Assembly: GCF_036884295.1 (NCBI RefSeq)
Contig: NZ_CP145608.1
Location: 620,001-684,000, forward strand
Direction of reading: 5' to 3'
DNA length: 64,000 nucleotides
From: Brochothrix thermosphacta DSM 20171 = FSL F6-1036
GTDB taxonomy: Bacteria > Bacillota > Bacilli > Lactobacillales > Listeriaceae
In this document: positions 35,031 to 43,431 of the stretch, in pieces
How positions within the stretch are numbered: the first letter of the stretch is position 1
How the letters are laid out: every line of letters starts with the position of its first letter
Notes under the pieces: generated by a model
Told to the model about the DNA's origin: nothing
Database searches by the model: none
The model's input: the letters and a program-made list of their open reading frames with translations, nothing else
Position numbers and translations under genes: made by a program

Positions 35031-36185
35031 TTAATGATAACGAGCCATCATTTGTTTGAGTCGTTCCATAGCAATTTTTAAATGATCCATACTAGCAGCG
35101 TAAGAAATACGGAGGTAACGATCCCCTTTTTGAGAAAAGGAGTCACCAGGTATAATAGCGACTTGATACTGTTCCGCAAAGGCTACAGCAAAATCATAAC
35201 TGTTTTCTTTCACATACTCAGGTAGTTTGATAAAGAAGTAAAAAGCACCGTCAGGAGAGATAACATCAAAGCCCATTTCCTCGAGAAGAGGTTGAACATA
35301 ATCGCGTCTTTGGCGATAAGCTTCACGCATTTCCAGTGAATCGTTAAAACCATTGCTGAAGGCTTCTTCTGCAGCAATTTGCGAAATACTTGTGGCACAA
35401 GTTGTTGTGACTTGGTGTATCTTCAAGACATGTCTTACGATCGATTCGGGTGCCATTAAGACACCGATACGCCAACCGGTCATCGCATGCGATTTAGAAA
35501 GCCCATTTAATACGATTGTTTGTTCACGAATCTCACGAGCAAGCGAATAATGTTCTTCACCATAAGTTAGCTCACTATAGATTTCATCTGCAATCAGATA
35601 GATACCTAATTCTTTGATTTTTGCTGCAAGAACAATGGCTTCTTCTTTTGTATAGGTAACACCTGTTGGGTTACACGGATAAGCAAGAATTAAAACCTTT
35701 GTCTTCTCAGTGACATAATTATCTAACATAGCAGGTGTTACCTTGAATTCAGTAACCGTCGTGTCCATAACGACCATCTCAGCCCCTGCAAGATGTATCG
35801 GGGCAGTATAACCAGGATAGAGAGGGTCTGGCACTAAAACCTCGTCACCGGGGTTTAAAACAGTGCTCAGTGCAAGTGAAATTGCCTCAGTCGCACCAAC
35901 TGTAATGACCACTTCAGATAAGGGATCATAATCAAGACTGTATTTCTTTTTGAAATAAGCAGCAGCCGCTTGGCGTGTAGATAAAAAGCCTGCATTTGGC
36001 GTATAGTTTGTAATATTATTATCAATAGCAGCTTTAGCAGCTGTTTTGATGTGATCTGGTGTCGGAAAATCAGGAGCGCCTAAAGTAAGTGGGATAATGT
36101 TAGGTATTATTCCAACTTTTTCGCTGAATTGGCGAATGCCAGAAATTTCAATGTCATCAACTAATCTATTTAAAGGTAAAACCAT
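35031..36185 (-). CDS. patA: PatA-type aminotransferase (class I/II)
   Basis: A 384-residue PLP fold-type I aminotransferase. The PLP lysine is in NGLSKSHAMTGWRIG, with VTVGATEAISLAL, DPLYPGY and YPCNPTGVTY motifs. Bacillus PatA acts on N-acetyl-LL-diaminopimelate, and dapH and dapL, for the steps before and after it in the acetylase branch of lysine/diaminopimelate synthesis, lie 2.3-4.1 kb away on the other strand; this makes that role more likely than aromatic amino acid transamination. AGGAG lies 10 bp before the ATG. The divergent neighbour is Fur-controlled. Confidence 0.82.
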   Translation of the reverse strand: MVLPLNRLVDDIEISGIRQFSEKVGIIPNIIPLTLGAPDFPTPDHIKTAAKAAIDNNITNYTPNAGFLSTRQAAAAYFKKKYSLDYDPLSEVVITVGATEAISLALSTVLNPGDEVLVPDPLYPGYTAPIHLAGAEMVVMDTTVTEFKVTPAMLDNYVTEKTKVLILAYPCNPTGVTYTKEEAIVLAAKIKELGIYLIADEIYSELTYGEEHYSLAREIREQTIVLNGLSKSHAMTGWRIGVLMAPESIVRHVLKIHQVTTTCATSISQIAAEEAFSNGFNDSLEMREAYRQRRDYVQPLLEEMGFDVISPDGAFYFFIKLPEYVKENSYDFAVAFAEQYQVAIIPGDSFSQKGDRYLRISYAASMDHLKIAMERLKQMMARYH

Positions 36186-36270
36186 TCATAAACAACTCCT
36201 TTGTATTGTGTTATGTAATTAATTTATATTTTATCATAACTATCAAACAGATGAAGATAAAAATTATGGC

Positions 36271-36299
36271 TTGATAAAAAAAACGAATTCTAGTATTAT
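36271..36299 (+). promoter_or_regulatory. Sigma-A promoter of the Fur-controlled small gene
   Basis: -35 TTGATA (36271-36276), exact 17-bp spacer, -10 TATTAT (36294-36299). The start would fall at about 36306, inside the Fur box. Confidence 0.75.
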
Positions 36300-36302
36300 A
36301 AG

Positions 36303-36323
36303 TGATAATGATAATTATTATCA
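36303..36323. promoter_or_regulatory. Fur box
   Basis: 36309-36323 reads TGATAATTATTATCA, a perfect match to the 7-1-7 Fur consensus TGATAATNATTATCA; another half-site TGATAAT overlaps at 36303-36309, so the 19-bp form matches 18 of 19 positions. It covers the predicted start site, so Fe-Fur would repress. Confidence 0.88.
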
Positions 36324-36345
36324 TTTAGAAGAGGAGCTGTGAGTT

Positions 36346-36573
36346 ATGTCGAACAATAAACAAATCTGTTTTTTCCAAACGAAAATAAATGGGACGCCAA
36401 TTTTGTTTCAAATTGTCGGCTTTAGCCCAGTGAACTCTTGGGGAGAAATTTATGCAGAGGTAAATCAAGAAAAATATCGATTTGTTGGTTATCATCGCAA
36501 TAAAGTGTTAACCTGTGCTATTTGTGAAACACAACGCCTACTAACAAATATTGTGAACAAAAACAACAGTTAA
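36346..36573 (+). CDS. Fur-controlled 75-residue protein of unknown function
   Basis: Not recognised. The 75-residue product is soluble, with no signal peptide or membrane segment. It contains one CxxC (LTCAICETQ, about residues 59-67) plus Cys8, which could bind iron, zinc or a cluster or be redox active. GAGGAG lies 9-10 bp before the ATG. It is a single-gene unit between divergent patA and ykuJ and has its own promoter overlapped by a perfect Fur box, so it should be induced in iron limitation. A gene in this position exists in Listeria, as I recall. Confidence 0.8.
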   Translation: MSNNKQICFFQTKINGTPILFQIVGFSPVNSWGEIYAEVNQEKYRFVGYHRNKVLTCAICETQRLLTNIVNKNNS

Positions 36574-36695
36574 ATATAAAATAAAGTAAAAAAAAACCAT
36601 CTTTAATTAGTGAAAAAAAGTGTAATATCTGATAAGATAATACATGCGATGATTTTTAAAGCAAATTTTTCAATGAGAAGAGAGGGGTTTTTTAC

Positions 36696-36929
36696 TTGTC
36701 TCAATTAGCAGGTATTATACAACGTTTGAACGCTATGAAAGAGGACGATTCTGTTGAAGTACAACAACGTCGTTTTGAAAGAGAAGGAAAAGCAATTTGT
36801 GAAGTTAAATATTACCAAGCAACTGAATCATTCGAAATTGTTATTTTGGAAGAGGATCAAAAATATCAATTCGATAACATTGATTTAGCAGCAATTGATA
36901 TCTTTGAATTATTACAAGATGCTCAGTAA
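36696..36929 (+). CDS. ykuJ: YkuJ-like protein (DUF1797)
   Basis: A 77-residue cytoplasmic protein of the YkuJ/DUF1797 family, function unknown. MSQLAGIIQRLNAM at the start, then AICEVKYYQATESFEIVILE and QFDNIDLAAIDIFELLQ at the end, follow B. subtilis YkuJ. It begins at TTG 36696, supported by AGAGGGG 8 bp upstream. In Bacillus it also sits just ahead of the CBS protein and ccpC (ykuJ-K-L-ccpC); here ykuK is absent and a terminator separates it from the next gene. Confidence 0.83.
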   Translation: MSQLAGIIQRLNAMKEDDSVEVQQRRFEREGKAICEVKYYQATESFEIVILEEDQKYQFDNIDLAAIDIFELLQDAQ

Positions 36930-36948
36930 ACAATAAGTACTTAAAAAA

Positions 36949-36981
36949 ACAAAGTGAACAGCTGTTTGCTTTGTTTTTTTT
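36949..36981 (+). terminator. Terminator after ykuJ
   Basis: ACAAAGTGAACAG pairs with CTGTTTGCTTTGT through its length (two G-T pairs), followed by seven T. Confidence 0.8.
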
Positions 36982-37059
36982 ATTGCTTTAGAAGTTTTGT
37001 GAAATGTGGTTAAATGGTAGTAAGCTCTTCTTAGCAAATACTAAAGGTGGCGTTTATTA

Positions 37060-37503
37060 ATGAATAACTCATTAAAGGAAGAATTTGAACTTGCAATGGA
37101 AGATTATGTTATTCCAGCAAGCAAAGTAGCACATGTCTTTGAAGATAATAGTCTTGAACATGCTCTACTTGTATTAACAAACACGGGTTATACGTTAATC
37201 CCTGTTTTAGATTATGATAACAAGTATATTGGTATGATTAATAACGCCGGTATTATGAATGATATAATGGGCGTTGAAAGTATTTTGTTTGAAAATTTAC
37301 CAGAAGTAAAAGTTTCTAATGTAGTTATACGTGATTATCCAGTGTTACGTGTAGGTTTTTCATTTGAAATTTTATTAAAACATTTAATTGATCACTCTTT
37401 CTTATGTGTGGTTGATGATGATAACGAATTTGTCGGTATTGTAACACGTAGGGTTGCACTTAAGCGTTTAGCGAAAGCTATTCATCAGCCTGTTGATCAG
37501 TAA
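37060..37503 (+). CDS. cbpB: CBS-domain c-di-AMP receptor CbpB/DarB
   Basis: A 147-residue protein made of two CBS domains (about 15-70 and 80-140), the size and context of Listeria CbpB and Bacillus DarB (YkuL). These bind cyclic di-AMP; the free form stimulates the stringent-response synthetase Rel, linking potassium and nucleotide status to (p)ppGpp. NNSLKEEFELAMEDYVIPASKVAHV at the start and FLCVVDDDNEFVGIVTRR near the end are typical. It directly precedes ccpC, with a 24-bp gap, as in both model genera. Confidence 0.86.
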   Translation: MNNSLKEEFELAMEDYVIPASKVAHVFEDNSLEHALLVLTNTGYTLIPVLDYDNKYIGMINNAGIMNDIMGVESILFENLPEVKVSNVVIRDYPVLRVGFSFEILLKHLIDHSFLCVVDDDNEFVGIVTRRVALKRLAKAIHQPVDQ

Positions 37504-37527
37504 AAAGCGAACAAAGGATGATAAAAA

Positions 37528-38418
37528 ATGAGTATTACAGAATTTAGAATATTGGATATGTTAGCGGAAGAGTTGAACATGAGGAAAACCGCAGAACGCC
37601 TTTATATTTCACAACCAGCACTTTCACAAAGGCTTCAATCGATTGAAGCACGGTGGGAGAAACAGTTGTTTATTCGTACTCGAAAAGGGCTATTGCTAAC
37701 ACCACAAGGTGAAAAAATTATTGAGTTTGCTCGTTCTGTATTGGAAGAAGAAGAACAGGTACTTGATGAACTTTTAGCAATGGAAGGTGTTGTTCAAGGG
37801 ACGTTGAAGATATATTCGGGTACAATTGTTGCTCAACGATGGCTGCCGCATGTTTTTAAAGAGTTTATCGCACAATACCCGCATGTTAATATCGAGCTTG
37901 ATTCCGGCGGGAGCCGCCGTTCACAGCAAGCAATTGCAGATGGTGAAGTACACCTAGCAATTACTCGAGGAGAATCGGATTGGACAGGTGAAAAGCGCTT
38001 TTTGTTTGCAGATAACCTTTGCTTAGTCGATAAATATAATACGACAACAGCTGAAACATTGGCATCTGATCGTCCTTTTATTCGCTTCAAAACAGATTCT
38101 GATTATGATCAAGGAATAATGGATTATTGGCAACAACATTTTCATCGTTTACCTAGTAAAACATTGGTTGTTGATCAGCTTGAAACGTGTAAACAAATGG
38201 CTTTAAGTGGCATTGGGTACACGATTTTACCAGAACTCATTATCGGTAAAAATACGCAACTAAATGTGATGCCGTTGGTTCAAGAAGATGGCGAACGTTT
38301 ACATCGTAATACGTGGTTGTTAGGGTATAAAAAAAGTTTCCAACTGCCACAAGTACAGGCGTTTGTACAATTAATTGAACGTTTGGATAAAGAAAAAGGA
38401 CTATTGCAAATATTCTAA
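37528..38418 (+). CDS. ccpC: LysR-type citrate-responsive regulator CcpC
   Basis: CcpC represses citZ and citB and is relieved by citrate. The 296 residues include an N-terminal winged helix (AEELNMRKTAERLYISQPALSQRLQSIE, about 12-39) almost as in B. subtilis CcpC, then VQGTLKIYSGTIVAQRWLPHV and a periplasmic-binding-like effector domain. Identity is supported by position between cbpB and dapH and by a perfect ATAA-N7-TTAT site before citZ in this window. RBS is AAAGGATGAT. Confidence 0.88.
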   Translation: MSITEFRILDMLAEELNMRKTAERLYISQPALSQRLQSIEARWEKQLFIRTRKGLLLTPQGEKIIEFARSVLEEEEQVLDELLAMEGVVQGTLKIYSGTIVAQRWLPHVFKEFIAQYPHVNIELDSGGSRRSQQAIADGEVHLAITRGESDWTGEKRFLFADNLCLVDKYNTTTAETLASDRPFIRFKTDSDYDQGIMDYWQQHFHRLPSKTLVVDQLETCKQMALSGIGYTILPELIIGKNTQLNVMPLVQEDGERLHRNTWLLGYKKSFQLPQVQAFVQLIERLDKEKGLLQIF

Positions 38419-38430
38419 AATATGGCACAC

Positions 38431-38436
38431 TATAAT
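38431..38436 (+). promoter_or_regulatory. Possible -10 of dapH-dapL
   Basis: TATAAT 28 bp before dapH, just after the ccpC stop; the only -35-like match (TTGCAA) is 20 bp away, too far for a good promoter. Confidence 0.35.
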
Positions 38437-38463
38437 AAATTGATAAAAAAGGAGAATGACATT

Positions 38464-39174
38464 ATGAAGCAAATGGATGCAAATGAAATTATTAAATTTA
38501 TTCAAGAAAGCAAAAAATCAACACCGGTAAAGGTTTACCTTAAAGGTGATTTAGATAAAATAACTTATCCTGACTCTATTAAAGACTTTGTTCAATCAAC
38601 TTCAGGTGTTATTTTTGGTGAATGGGATGTTGTAGAACCATTCCTTACAGAAAACGCTGCTCATATCTCTGATTATGTTTTAGAAAATGACCGTCGTAAT
38701 TCAGCAATTCCAGAAGTAGACTTGAAAAAATTCAATGCTCGTATTGAGCCTGATGTTATGATTCGTGATCAAGTTGAAATCGGTGATAATGCTGTCATCA
38801 TGATGGGAGCATTGATTAATATCGGTGCTGTTATCGGTAAAAACACTATGATTGATATGAACGTTACTCTTGGAGGTCGTGCGACAGTTGGCGATAACTG
38901 TCATATCGGTGCAGGTACTGTTCTTGCAGGCGTTATTGAGCCGCCATCAGCACAACCAGTCATTGTTGAAGATGATGTATTAATTGGCGCTAATTGTACT
39001 GTATTAGAAGGCGTTCGTATTGGTAAAGGTTCTGTTGTTGCAGCCGGAGCGGTTGTCATTAAAGATGTAGAACCAGGAACAGTGGTTGCCGGTATTCCAG
39101 CACGTGAAATTAAGAAAATTGATGATAAAACACGTTCTAAAACAGAAATTATGTCGGCATTACGCGAACTGTAA
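38464..39174 (+). CDS. dapH: Tetrahydrodipicolinate N-acetyltransferase
   Basis: Acetylates tetrahydrodipicolinate with acetyl-CoA, the entry to the acetylase branch of meso-diaminopimelate and lysine synthesis. The 236 residues combine an N-terminal alpha domain (1-85) with a left-handed beta-helix made of hexapeptide repeats (about 88-215, for example [16 protein letters not shown] and [10 protein letters not shown]). I chose ATG 38464, after AAAAAGGAG, which gives [14 protein letters not shown] as in homologues, over an ATG at 38422. dapL follows after 24 bp. Confidence 0.96.
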   Translation: MKQMDANEIIKFIQESKKSTPVKVYLKGDLDKITYPDSIKDFVQSTSGVIFGEWDVVEPFLTENAAHISDYVLENDRRNSAIPEVDLKKFNARIEPDVMIRDQVEIGDNAVIMMGALINIGAVIGKNTMIDMNVTLGGRATVGDNCHIGAGTVLAGVIEPPSAQPVIVEDDVLIGANCTVLEGVRIGKGSVVAAGAVVIKDVEPGTVVAGIPAREIKKIDDKTRSKTEIMSALREL

Positions 39175-39198
39175 ACGTTGAAGAAAGAAGGAACGTCG

Positions 39199-40323
39199 AT
39201 GAACTTAACTGACTTGCAAAAAATACGCCGTGATTTACATCAAATTCCTGAATTGGGATATGAAGAATTTAAGACACAAGCGTATTTATTGGATTATCTT
39301 TCACAACTGCCACAAGCGAATATGGTCGTGAAAAAATGGCGTACGGGATTACTTGTACGTATTTCAGGAACAGATTCAAAAAAAACGATTGGTTACCGTG
39401 CCGATATGGATGGACTTCCAATCGTTGAAGAAACAGGGTTAGCGTATGCCTCTAAACATCTGGGGAAAATGCATGCCTGTGGTCATGATATGCATATGAC
39501 AATCGCGTTAGGTGTCATTACAAATATCGTAACGGCCCCTCTTCAAAACGATGTTGTTTTTTATTTTCAACCAGCAGAAGAAAATCCTGGTGGTGCTCAA
39601 CCAATGTTGGCATCGGATGAGATGAAAGAATGGTGGCCAGATCAAATACTTGCCTTACATGTGGCTCCTGAATATGAAGTAGGGAAAATCGCTTTGAAGC
39701 CAGGATTGTTATTTGCCAATACGAGTGAGCTATTTGTTAATTTCACTGGTAAAGGTGGACATGCGGCGTATCCTCATAAAGCGAATGACATGGTAGTTGC
39801 CGCTTGTGAATTTGTATCACAAGTGCAATCGATTATCAGTCGTAATATTGACCCACTAGACAGTGCAGTTATTACGATCGGTAAAGTTGCGGCTGGGAAC
39901 ACCATGAATATTATTTCAGAAACAGCTGCGATAGAAGGAACGATTCGAACATTATCAAAAGAAACAATGGCGATTGTTAATGCACGCATTGCTCAATTGA
40001 TCGAGGGGATGTCAATTGCCTATGATTGTAAAATTGAGCGTTTGGAGCGTCCCGCCTATATGCAAGTCTACAATAACGAACAAGTAACCAAGGAATTTAT
40101 CGATCATTTAGAAAAACAATTTCCTGAGGCCTATGTTCCTTGTCGTGAAGCAATGACAGGAGAAGATTTTGGTTATATGTTAGATAAAATTCCTGGGTTA
40201 ATGTTTTGGTTAGGCATTGATACGCCATACGGATTGCATCATTCTAAAATGTCACCAACTGAAGAGGCGTTACCTTTTGCAGTGGGTGTTATTACAAGTT
40301 ACTTGAAAAGTTTAGACAAATAA
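39199..40323 (+). CDS. dapL: N-acetyldiaminopimelate deacetylase
   Basis: An M20-type metallo-deacetylase that removes the acetyl group from N-acetyl-LL-diaminopimelate. 374 residues, as in Bacillus. Metal and catalytic motifs are [28 protein letters not shown] and the late GLHHSKM. Start ATG 39199 follows GAAGGA; an upstream in-frame TTG at 39178 lacks a ribosome site. With dapH here and patA nearby, three consecutive steps of the acetylase route are in this window. Confidence 0.93.
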   Translation: MNLTDLQKIRRDLHQIPELGYEEFKTQAYLLDYLSQLPQANMVVKKWRTGLLVRISGTDSKKTIGYRADMDGLPIVEETGLAYASKHLGKMHACGHDMHMTIALGVITNIVTAPLQNDVVFYFQPAEENPGGAQPMLASDEMKEWWPDQILALHVAPEYEVGKIALKPGLLFANTSELFVNFTGKGGHAAYPHKANDMVVAACEFVSQVQSIISRNIDPLDSAVITIGKVAAGNTMNIISETAAIEGTIRTLSKETMAIVNARIAQLIEGMSIAYDCKIERLERPAYMQVYNNEQVTKEFIDHLEKQFPEAYVPCREAMTGEDFGYMLDKIPGLMFWLGIDTPYGLHHSKMSPTEEALPFAVGVITSYLKSLDK

Positions 40324-40357
40324 AAAAGAAAAGGCGCTTTCGCCTTTTCTTTTTTTT
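40324..40357. terminator. Bidirectional terminator between dapL and mscS
   Basis: AAAAAGAAAAGGCG / CGCCTTTTCTTTTT with a CTTT loop, starting at the dapL stop and ending 9 bp before the mscS stop. Confidence 0.9.
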
Positions 40358-40365
40358 ATTTTGGT

Positions 40366-41235
40366 TTATGTTGTTGGTGCGATTGATAGAGGCATCAATA
40401 GTTTTTTTGCTTGGAAGTTTTGATACACTTTTTGATAAAGTTCATTGCTAACAACAAATTGTGATCCATTTACTGTATTAGTTGAAATCGTCACAACGAA
40501 GTTACCTTGTTCATAACCGACAATACCAGACACAACAGGTGTATCGACGATATTTGCATTATTTCTCGTGTACTCACGAGTAGTTTCCTCGATTGCAGCA
40601 AGAGCCTTATCAATATCTTCATTTGGGTTAATTTGAATACGCACAAGCGCCAACATATTCCCACGAGAATGATTGCTTACGACCATAATTTCACGATTGG
40701 GAATAAAATGAATTGTCCCGTTGAGATCTCTGATTTGTGTTGTACGTAACCCCAATAACTCAACAGTCCCTTTAATTTCTCCAACTGTGATATTGTCACC
40801 CACATCGAGTTGACGTTCCAATAGAATAAAGAAACCAGTGACAACATCACTTACTAAGCCTTGGGCACCAAAAGCCACTGCTAAACCGACGATACCCGCA
40901 CTAGCGATGATGGCACGTACGTCTACGTTAAATGTACTCAATACACTAACGCTCAAGATAAACATCAAGATATAACGAAAAGCATTTTCAATTAGACTTA
41001 AAAGTGTATTTGAACGATTTTCGCTGACATTTTCACGCTTGCTATAACTGTCGAAAATTTTACGAATAATCCTTTGCCCAATAGCGCGTACGATATAGTA
41101 AATGATTACTGTGAAAATCAGGGATAGCAGACCATTAATAATGGTATCAATAATGTTTGACCAATCAATATTATTAAAAGTGGTATTGAAACGTGTAATT
41201 TGATTTGTTACTTCATTTGAGAAAGTCTCACTCAA
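40366..41235 (-). CDS. mscS: Small-conductance mechanosensitive channel (MscS family)
   Basis: An osmotic-downshock safety valve of about 289 residues. N-terminal helix (about 27-50), then a second helix and the pore-lining TM3 rich in Ala and Gly (ASAGIVGLAVAFGAQGLVSDVVTGFF), followed by the beta domain motif VGDNITVGEIKGTVELLGLRTTQIRDLNG and FIPNRE. Start is uncertain: AAGGA lies 10 bp before TTG 41235 but 1-2 bp before GTG 41244, so I prefer the TTG. The location after dapL is shared with Listeria and with Bacillus ykuT. It is convergent with dapL. Confidence 0.88.
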   Translation of the reverse strand: MSETFSNEVTNQITRFNTTFNNIDWSNIIDTIINGLLSLIFTVIIYYIVRAIGQRIIRKIFDSYSKRENVSENRSNTLLSLIENAFRYILMFILSVSVLSTFNVDVRAIIASAGIVGLAVAFGAQGLVSDVVTGFFILLERQLDVGDNITVGEIKGTVELLGLRTTQIRDLNGTIHFIPNREIMVVSNHSRGNMLALVRIQINPNEDIDKALAAIEETTREYTRNNANIVDTPVVSGIVGYEQGNFVVTISTNTVNGSQFVVSNELYQKVYQNFQAKKLLMPLSIAPTT

Positions 41236-41428
41236 AAAAATCACATCCTTATTAGCTTGTTTACTCTTTAAGAGCTATTACAATTGTACTTGTTATACAT
41301 AAATTAGTCTAATTTTATAAAAGTGAGAGCGTTTGCCTAATAATTGTATAAGTTTTGTACAAAATTCACTGTTTTATGACAACAATGAGAGCGTGCCGTT
41401 TAAAATAAGCGATTATAGTGGAAAGTCA

Positions 41429-41437
41429 TGCTATAAT
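41429..41437 (+). promoter_or_regulatory. Extended -10 promoter of crr
   Basis: TGCTATAAT with -10 TATAAT at 41432-41437; no clear -35. Predicted start near 41444, 35 bp before crr. Confidence 0.6.
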
Positions 41438-41478
41438 ATATGTGATAGAAAGAACTATTTAAGGAGGAAATATAAATT

Positions 41479-41982
41479 ATGTTTAAAAAATTATTCGGTA
41501 AAGAAAAAGCAATCACAAATGAAAAAATTGTATCACCAGTAACAGGTGTATTAATTAAGATTGAAGAAGTTCCAGACCCAGTATTTGCTCAAAAAATGAT
41601 GGGTGAAGGTGTTGGTGTTCAACCAACAAACGGTATCGTTGTAGCACCAGTAGACGGCGAAATTATTCAAATTGCAGAAAAAAGCAAACATGCTTTTGGT
41701 ATCCGCTCTGCACTTGGACAAGAAATTCTTGTACACATTGGTTTAGAAACAGTGGCAATGGAAGGTGAAGGCTTTAAGACACTTGTTAAATTAGGCGATC
41801 ACGTTAAAGCTGGTCAACCAATCATCGAAGCTGATCTTGAATTAATTAAAGAAAAAGCAGCTTCAACAGTTATTCCAGTTGTTGTTACTAATAGTAGCAA
41901 TAACGAATATGACTTTGTATGGACTGAACCAGGTAATGTAACAGCTGGTGAAACAGTTATTTTTGAAACAACAGCAAAATAA
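41479..41982 (+). CDS. crr: PTS glucose-type IIA component
   Basis: A free-standing IIA-Glc domain of 167 residues. Active-site His86 (EILVHIGLETV) and the companion His71 (KHAFGI) are present, as are VAPVDGEI and GEGF. It receives phosphate from HPr and passes it to a IIBC partner encoded elsewhere. AAGGAGG precedes the ATG. It is a single-gene unit with its own promoter and terminator, as in Listeria. Confidence 0.93.
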   Translation: MFKKLFGKEKAITNEKIVSPVTGVLIKIEEVPDPVFAQKMMGEGVGVQPTNGIVVAPVDGEIIQIAEKSKHAFGIRSALGQEILVHIGLETVAMEGEGFKTLVKLGDHVKAGQPIIEADLELIKEKAASTVIPVVVTNSSNNEYDFVWTEPGNVTAGETVIFETTAK

Positions 41983-41990
41983 TAATTTAA

Positions 41991-42029
41991 AACGCAATGA
42001 ATGGCTTTTTCATTTGTTGCGTTTTTTTT
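41991..42029 (+). terminator. Terminator after crr
   Basis: AACGCAATGAATG pairs with CATTTGTTGCGTT (two G-T pairs), followed by T residues. It lies directly before the M42 peptidase ribosome site. Confidence 0.87.
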
Positions 42030-42044
42030 AGGGGGATATTTTAC

Positions 42045-43118
42045 ATGAATAATAACACACAGCAATTATTTAAAACTTTGACTGAAATGGCAGCACCATC
42101 AGGATTTGAACGACCAGTACGTGCTTTTATGAAAGAGCAGATGGCACCGAATGTTGATCGTTTTGAACAAGATGGTTTAGGGGGCTTGTTTGGCGTAAAA
42201 GAAAATGCAGGAGCACCACGTATTTTAGTTGCCGGACATATGGATGAAGTTGGTTTTATTGTTACTAAAATTACACCTAATGGCATGATTAAATTTGATA
42301 CGTTAGGTGGATGGAGTCCACATGTGTTGTCAGCACAACGCGTTCAAATCGTTTCTGACCATGGACCTGTAATCGGTGTTATTGCATCAGTGCCACCACA
42401 TCTTTTATCTGAAGCAGAACGTAACGCACCAGTTAAAGCAGCTAACTTATTGATTGATATTGGTGCAGACAACGCTGAAGAAGTTATGGAATCATTTGGT
42501 ATTTTACCAGGTTATCCAATCGCACCAGTTTCAGAATTCACACCTATGGCTAACCCAAAGAAAATTTTAGCGAAAGCATGGGATAATCGTTATGGTGTTG
42601 GTTTAGCAATTGAAGCAGCAGAAGAGTTGAAAAATATTAAATTACCGCATGAATTATATATCGGTGCGACAGTACAAGAAGAAGTTGGTCTTAGAGGCGC
42701 TGAAGCAGCAGCAAGCATGATTAAACCAGAAATGTTCATCGCATTAGATGCTTCACCAGCTAATGATACAACAGGCGATAAAAGTCAATTTGGTCAATTA
42801 GGCGGCGGATTCTTGTTACGTATCTATGATCGTACGATGATCACTCATCGAGGGTTACGTGATTTTATGTTAGAAACAGCGAAGGATAATCACATTCCTT
42901 ATCAATACTTTGTATCGCCAGGCGGAACAGACGCTGGAACTGTTCATAAAATGGAAGGCGGAATTCCAAGTGCAGTAATTGGTTTGCCATCACGCTACAT
43001 TCATACTAGTCAATCAATTTTACATGTGGATGATTATGCAGCAGCCAAAGAAATGCTCTTGAAATTATTACCACAATTAGATGCAACAACAATCGCATCA
43101 ATTAAAGAAAATGCATAA
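42045..43118 (+). CDS. pepA: M42-family glutamyl aminopeptidase
   Basis: A cytoplasmic dinuclear-metal aminopeptidase of the M42 (PepA/YsdC/FrvX) family, 357 residues, trimming peptides from their N-terminus. Metal-ligand motifs are [41 protein letters not shown] and RYIHTSQS. I chose ATG 42045, 8 bp after GGGGGA; an earlier in-frame ATG at 41997 lies inside the crr terminator. M42 members differ in specificity, so glutamyl preference is only the family default. Confidence 0.88.
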   Translation: MNNNTQQLFKTLTEMAAPSGFERPVRAFMKEQMAPNVDRFEQDGLGGLFGVKENAGAPRILVAGHMDEVGFIVTKITPNGMIKFDTLGGWSPHVLSAQRVQIVSDHGPVIGVIASVPPHLLSEAERNAPVKAANLLIDIGADNAEEVMESFGILPGYPIAPVSEFTPMANPKKILAKAWDNRYGVGLAIEAAEELKNIKLPHELYIGATVQEEVGLRGAEAAASMIKPEMFIALDASPANDTTGDKSQFGQLGGGFLLRIYDRTMITHRGLRDFMLETAKDNHIPYQYFVSPGGTDAGTVHKMEGGIPSAVIGLPSRYIHTSQSILHVDDYAAAKEMLLKLLPQLDATTIASIKENA

Positions 43119-43183
43119 ATCTCACGAAAATTAAATTGCGGGTCTAATGTTTTATCTTTGTGTTTAATTTTTAAAAAATAAAA

Positions 43184-43220
43184 AACGAGCTTATCAAAAT
43201 TAGATAAGTTCGTTTTTTTT
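43184..43220. terminator. Bidirectional terminator after the M42 peptidase
   Basis: AACGAGCTTATC / GATAAGTTCGTT with A and T tracts on the two sides. It also ends the minus-strand peptide operon at 43.3-43.9 kb. Confidence 0.85.
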
Positions 43221-43258
43221 GCATTTTATTTTTGACATCTAAAAGTTGTGTAGTTTAT

Positions 43259-43402
43259 TTAATCCCTTTTTGAAAAAAATGTAAAAAGTAACAAGACAAC
43301 AATTAACATGATAGAAAAAGTGAGATATTGCTTCGCATGAAAATTTAACACAGTAATTATAATAGATAAAATTATCGTAAAAATTAATTTCAGCTGATCC
43401 AT
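43259..43402 (-). CDS. 47-residue two-helix membrane peptide (immunity-like)
   Basis: A short gene with AAGGAG 8 bp before its ATG. The product MDQLKLIFTIILSIIITVLN... has two hydrophobic helices (about 5-20 and 27-43), a short FHAKQY loop and a charged KRD end. It lies 29 bp after the end of a secreted cationic peptide gene (now broken) on the same strand, before a shared terminator. Small hydrophobic peptides in this position often give immunity to a bacteriocin. No family is recognised, and function is inferred from size, topology and position only. Confidence 0.6.
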   Translation of the reverse strand: MDQLKLIFTIILSIIITVLNFHAKQYLTFSIMLIVVLLLFTFFSKRD

Positions 43403-43431
43403 AGAAGTCACTCCTTCATTTTACACTCCTA

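Noticed and set aside
41997-42044. Longer N-terminus for the M42 peptidase
   Set aside because: It would start inside the crr terminator; ATG 42045 has GGGGGA 8 bp upstream and matches the family start.
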